From contig NC_134033.1 of assembly GCF_964204645.1 (NCBI RefSeq), forward strand, positions 13,394,155 through 13,458,154: a DNA stretch of 64,000 nucleotides, written 5' to 3'. The position numbers were made by a program, and so were the translations under genes. Of this stretch, positions 63,201 to 64,000 are shown one piece after another. How positions within the stretch are numbered: the stretch's first letter is position 1; every line of letters starts with the position of its first letter. The notes beneath the pieces were generated by a model that saw only the letters and a list, made by a program, of their open reading frames with translations, did no database searches and was not told the origin of the DNA. The stretch comes from Tubulanus polymorphus (taxonomy: Eukaryota; Nemertea; Palaeonemertea; Tubulaniformes; Tubulanidae).

Positions 63201-64000
63201 GTCGAGGATAAAGTAGACGAATCCGTTGGTGATGTCGTATCGGTACTCACCGAGGTCGATGTGTCTACCGTAGTTGAGCTGACAGTCGAGGATGAAGTAG
63301 ACGAATCCGTTGGTGATGTCGTCACGGTGCTCGCCGAGGTCGATGTGTCTACCGTAGTGGAGGTGTCAGTCGAGGACGAAGTCGACGAATCCGTTGTAAA
63401 GGTCGTATCGGTGCTCACCGAGGTCGATGTGTCTATCGTAGTGGAGGTGTCAGTCGAGGATGAAGTCGACGAATCCGTTGGTGATGTCGTATCGGTACTC
63501 GCCGAGGTCGATGTGTCTACCGTAGTGGAGCTGACAGTCGAGGATAAAGTAGACGAATCCGTTGGTGATGTCGTGTCGGTGCTCGCCGAGGTCGATGTGT
63601 CTACCGTAGTGGAGGTGTCAGTCGAGGACGAAGTAGTCGAATCCGTTGGTGTTGTCGTTTCGGTGCTCACCGAGGTCGATGTGTCTACCGTAGTGGATGT
63701 GTCAGTCGAGGATGAAGTAGACGAATCCGTTGGTGATGTCGTATCGGTGCTCACCGAGGTCGATGTGTCTACCGTAGTTGATGTGTCAGTCGAGGATGAA
63801 GTAGACGAATCCGTTGGTGATGTCGTATCGGTACTCGCCGAGGTCGATGTGTCTACCGTAGTGGAGCTGACAGTGGAGGATGAAGTAGACGAATCCGTTG
63901 GTGATGTCGTCTCGATGCTCACCGATGTCGATGTGTCTACCGTAGTTGATGTGTCAGTCGAGGATGAAGTAGACGAATCCGTTGGTGATGTCGTCTCGGT
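32525..64000 (-). CDS. Giant membrane-tethered mucin (5' end beyond window)
   Basis: Nine exons are visible: a repeat exon 64000-34504, still open at the window edge, then 34422-34301, 34212-34151, 34077-33887, 33803-33608, 33453-33280, 33200-33086, 32915-32694 and 32614-32525. All junction phases agree. The in-window protein is over 9,800 residues of Ser/Thr-rich repeats plus a 390-residue C-terminal part: SEA domain, one EGF-like domain, a transmembrane helix and a cytoplasmic tail. This order is that of vertebrate membrane mucins such as MUC3, MUC12 and MUC17. Such proteins form heavily O-glycosylated surface coats on epithelia, which is the likely role here. The signal peptide and N terminus are off-window. 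Arthropod and molluscan mucins often arise independently, so no orthology to a named mucin is claimed. Confidence 0.9.
33281..33803 (-). other. Mucin EGF-like domain and transmembrane helix
   Basis: Two exons (33803-33608 and 33453-33281 and on). After a Cys-containing linker comes CYGVTCSGNGACYTSHASG, then EPYCVCNESYTGSEC. The six cysteines are spaced C-x4-C-x5-C-x10-C-x-C-x8-C, a regular EGF pattern. A membrane helix follows (VIAISLGAVFGVLLIAIIF, then TVIIIFV), ending in a basic cluster. The EGF domain is split by a phase-2 intron just before its fifth cysteine. Confidence 0.88.
33887..34422 (-). other. Mucin SEA domain
   Basis: Three exons encode a SEA module: GPFSVKINRSWNPAFSDNTS (first strand and helix), ISRIVTLGL, NGSVIYQYIVEYN, and a C-terminal part with VLPRLISNNFSIEQYKV. 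SEA domains of membrane mucins cut themselves at a G|SVVV turn. The aligned NGSVIY keeps the Gly-Ser pair, so self-cleavage into two non-covalently held chains is likely but not certain. At least six N-x-S/T sites lie in the domain (NRS, NTS, NGS, NTS, NFS, NWT). Confidence 0.85.
35815..43303 (-). repeat. Tandem segmental duplication, 3,777-bp period
   Basis: The sequence from about 35815 to 39525 recurs almost base for base at +3,777 (about 39592 to 43303). Landmarks: a diverged unit with TCGATCTGGT at 36301 and 40078, and an antisense TAA at 37251 and 41028. 3,777 equals 45 units minus 3 bp, the missing codon being part of the block. Single-base differences are rare (for example GTTCTTGCC at 38469 against GTTCCTGCC at 42246). 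Confidence 0.9.
38887..59300 (-). repeat. Tandem segmental duplication, about 10.2-kb period
   Basis: The sequence from about 38,890 to 49,300 recurs from about 49,300 onward. The offset is 10,413 bp on the left (TCGATCTGGT at 40078 and 50491), changing to 10,245 bp after a two-unit (168-bp) loss just before 51275. Further whole-unit indels shift it to about 9,909 bp near 59171. The second copy includes a third copy of the 3.7-kb block. Confidence 0.85.

Larger units (their letters stand above)
34545..64000 (-). repeat. 84-bp coding tandem repeat array, about 350 units
   Basis: The 28-residue unit has the consensus TDTSTTVDTSTSASTETT then SPTDSSTSSS, 75 percent Ser/Thr. Units vary at a few positions: TDTSTT/TVSSTT, SAS/SVS/SSS, TETT/TDTT/TVTT, SPTD/TPTD/LTTD. 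Nearly all length changes are whole units. One recurrent unit lacks a codon (37915, 41692 and 51937 region). Units nearest the SEA domain, and a set near 36300-36420 with copies at 40080 and 50490, are the most diverged. The array reaches the window edge, so its true length is unknown. Confidence 0.97.

Overview
The window is nuclear DNA of an animal. Genes are split by GT-AG introns, non-coding DNA is AT-rich, and small foldback elements and tandem repeats are common. The gene set (a TSC22-family regulator, an ATG4 protease, a RagA/B GTPase, a two-domain DUF1330-like protein and a membrane mucin with SEA and EGF modules) fits an invertebrate bilaterian, perhaps a marine lophotrochozoan. The phylum is inference only. 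All gene models were assembled by eye from splice sites, reading phase and remembered family motifs. No search was run.

Layout. From 1 to about 13.8 kb the minus strand carries a TSC22-like first coding exon (13772-12004), followed downstream by a run of exons that all enter and leave in phase 2. Four of these are homologous to each other and share an arginine-arginine-leucine-serine core. The exons may belong to the TSC22 locus or to an unrecognised gene; the 3' end lies beyond the left edge. From 16.7 to 19.3 kb a five-exon plus-strand gene encodes a 271-residue protein with two DUF1330-like domains. From 26.9 down to 20.8 kb the minus strand encodes a complete ATG4 autophagy protease, with a 1.5 kb minisatellite in one intron. 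From 27.8 to 30.4 kb the plus strand encodes a complete RagA/B GTPase, head-to-head with ATG4. From 32.5 kb to the right edge the minus strand encodes the C-terminal part of a giant transmembrane mucin. Its tandem-repeat exon fills about 29.5 kb, is still open at the window edge, and consists of about 350 copies of an 84-bp (28-residue) unit. SEA, EGF-like, transmembrane and cytoplasmic exons follow it.

Links between genes. ATG4 and the Rag GTPase share a divergent intergenic region of under 1 kb and act on linked pathways: Rag GTPases activate mTORC1, which restrains autophagy, and ATG4 processes the ATG8 proteins that autophagy needs. Co-regulation is only an inference. The mucin array shows recent nested segmental duplications (3,777 bp and about 10.2 kb periods). 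Introns hold pogo-like terminal-inverted-repeat elements, foldback elements, one tRNA-derived SINE and three simple or minisatellite arrays.
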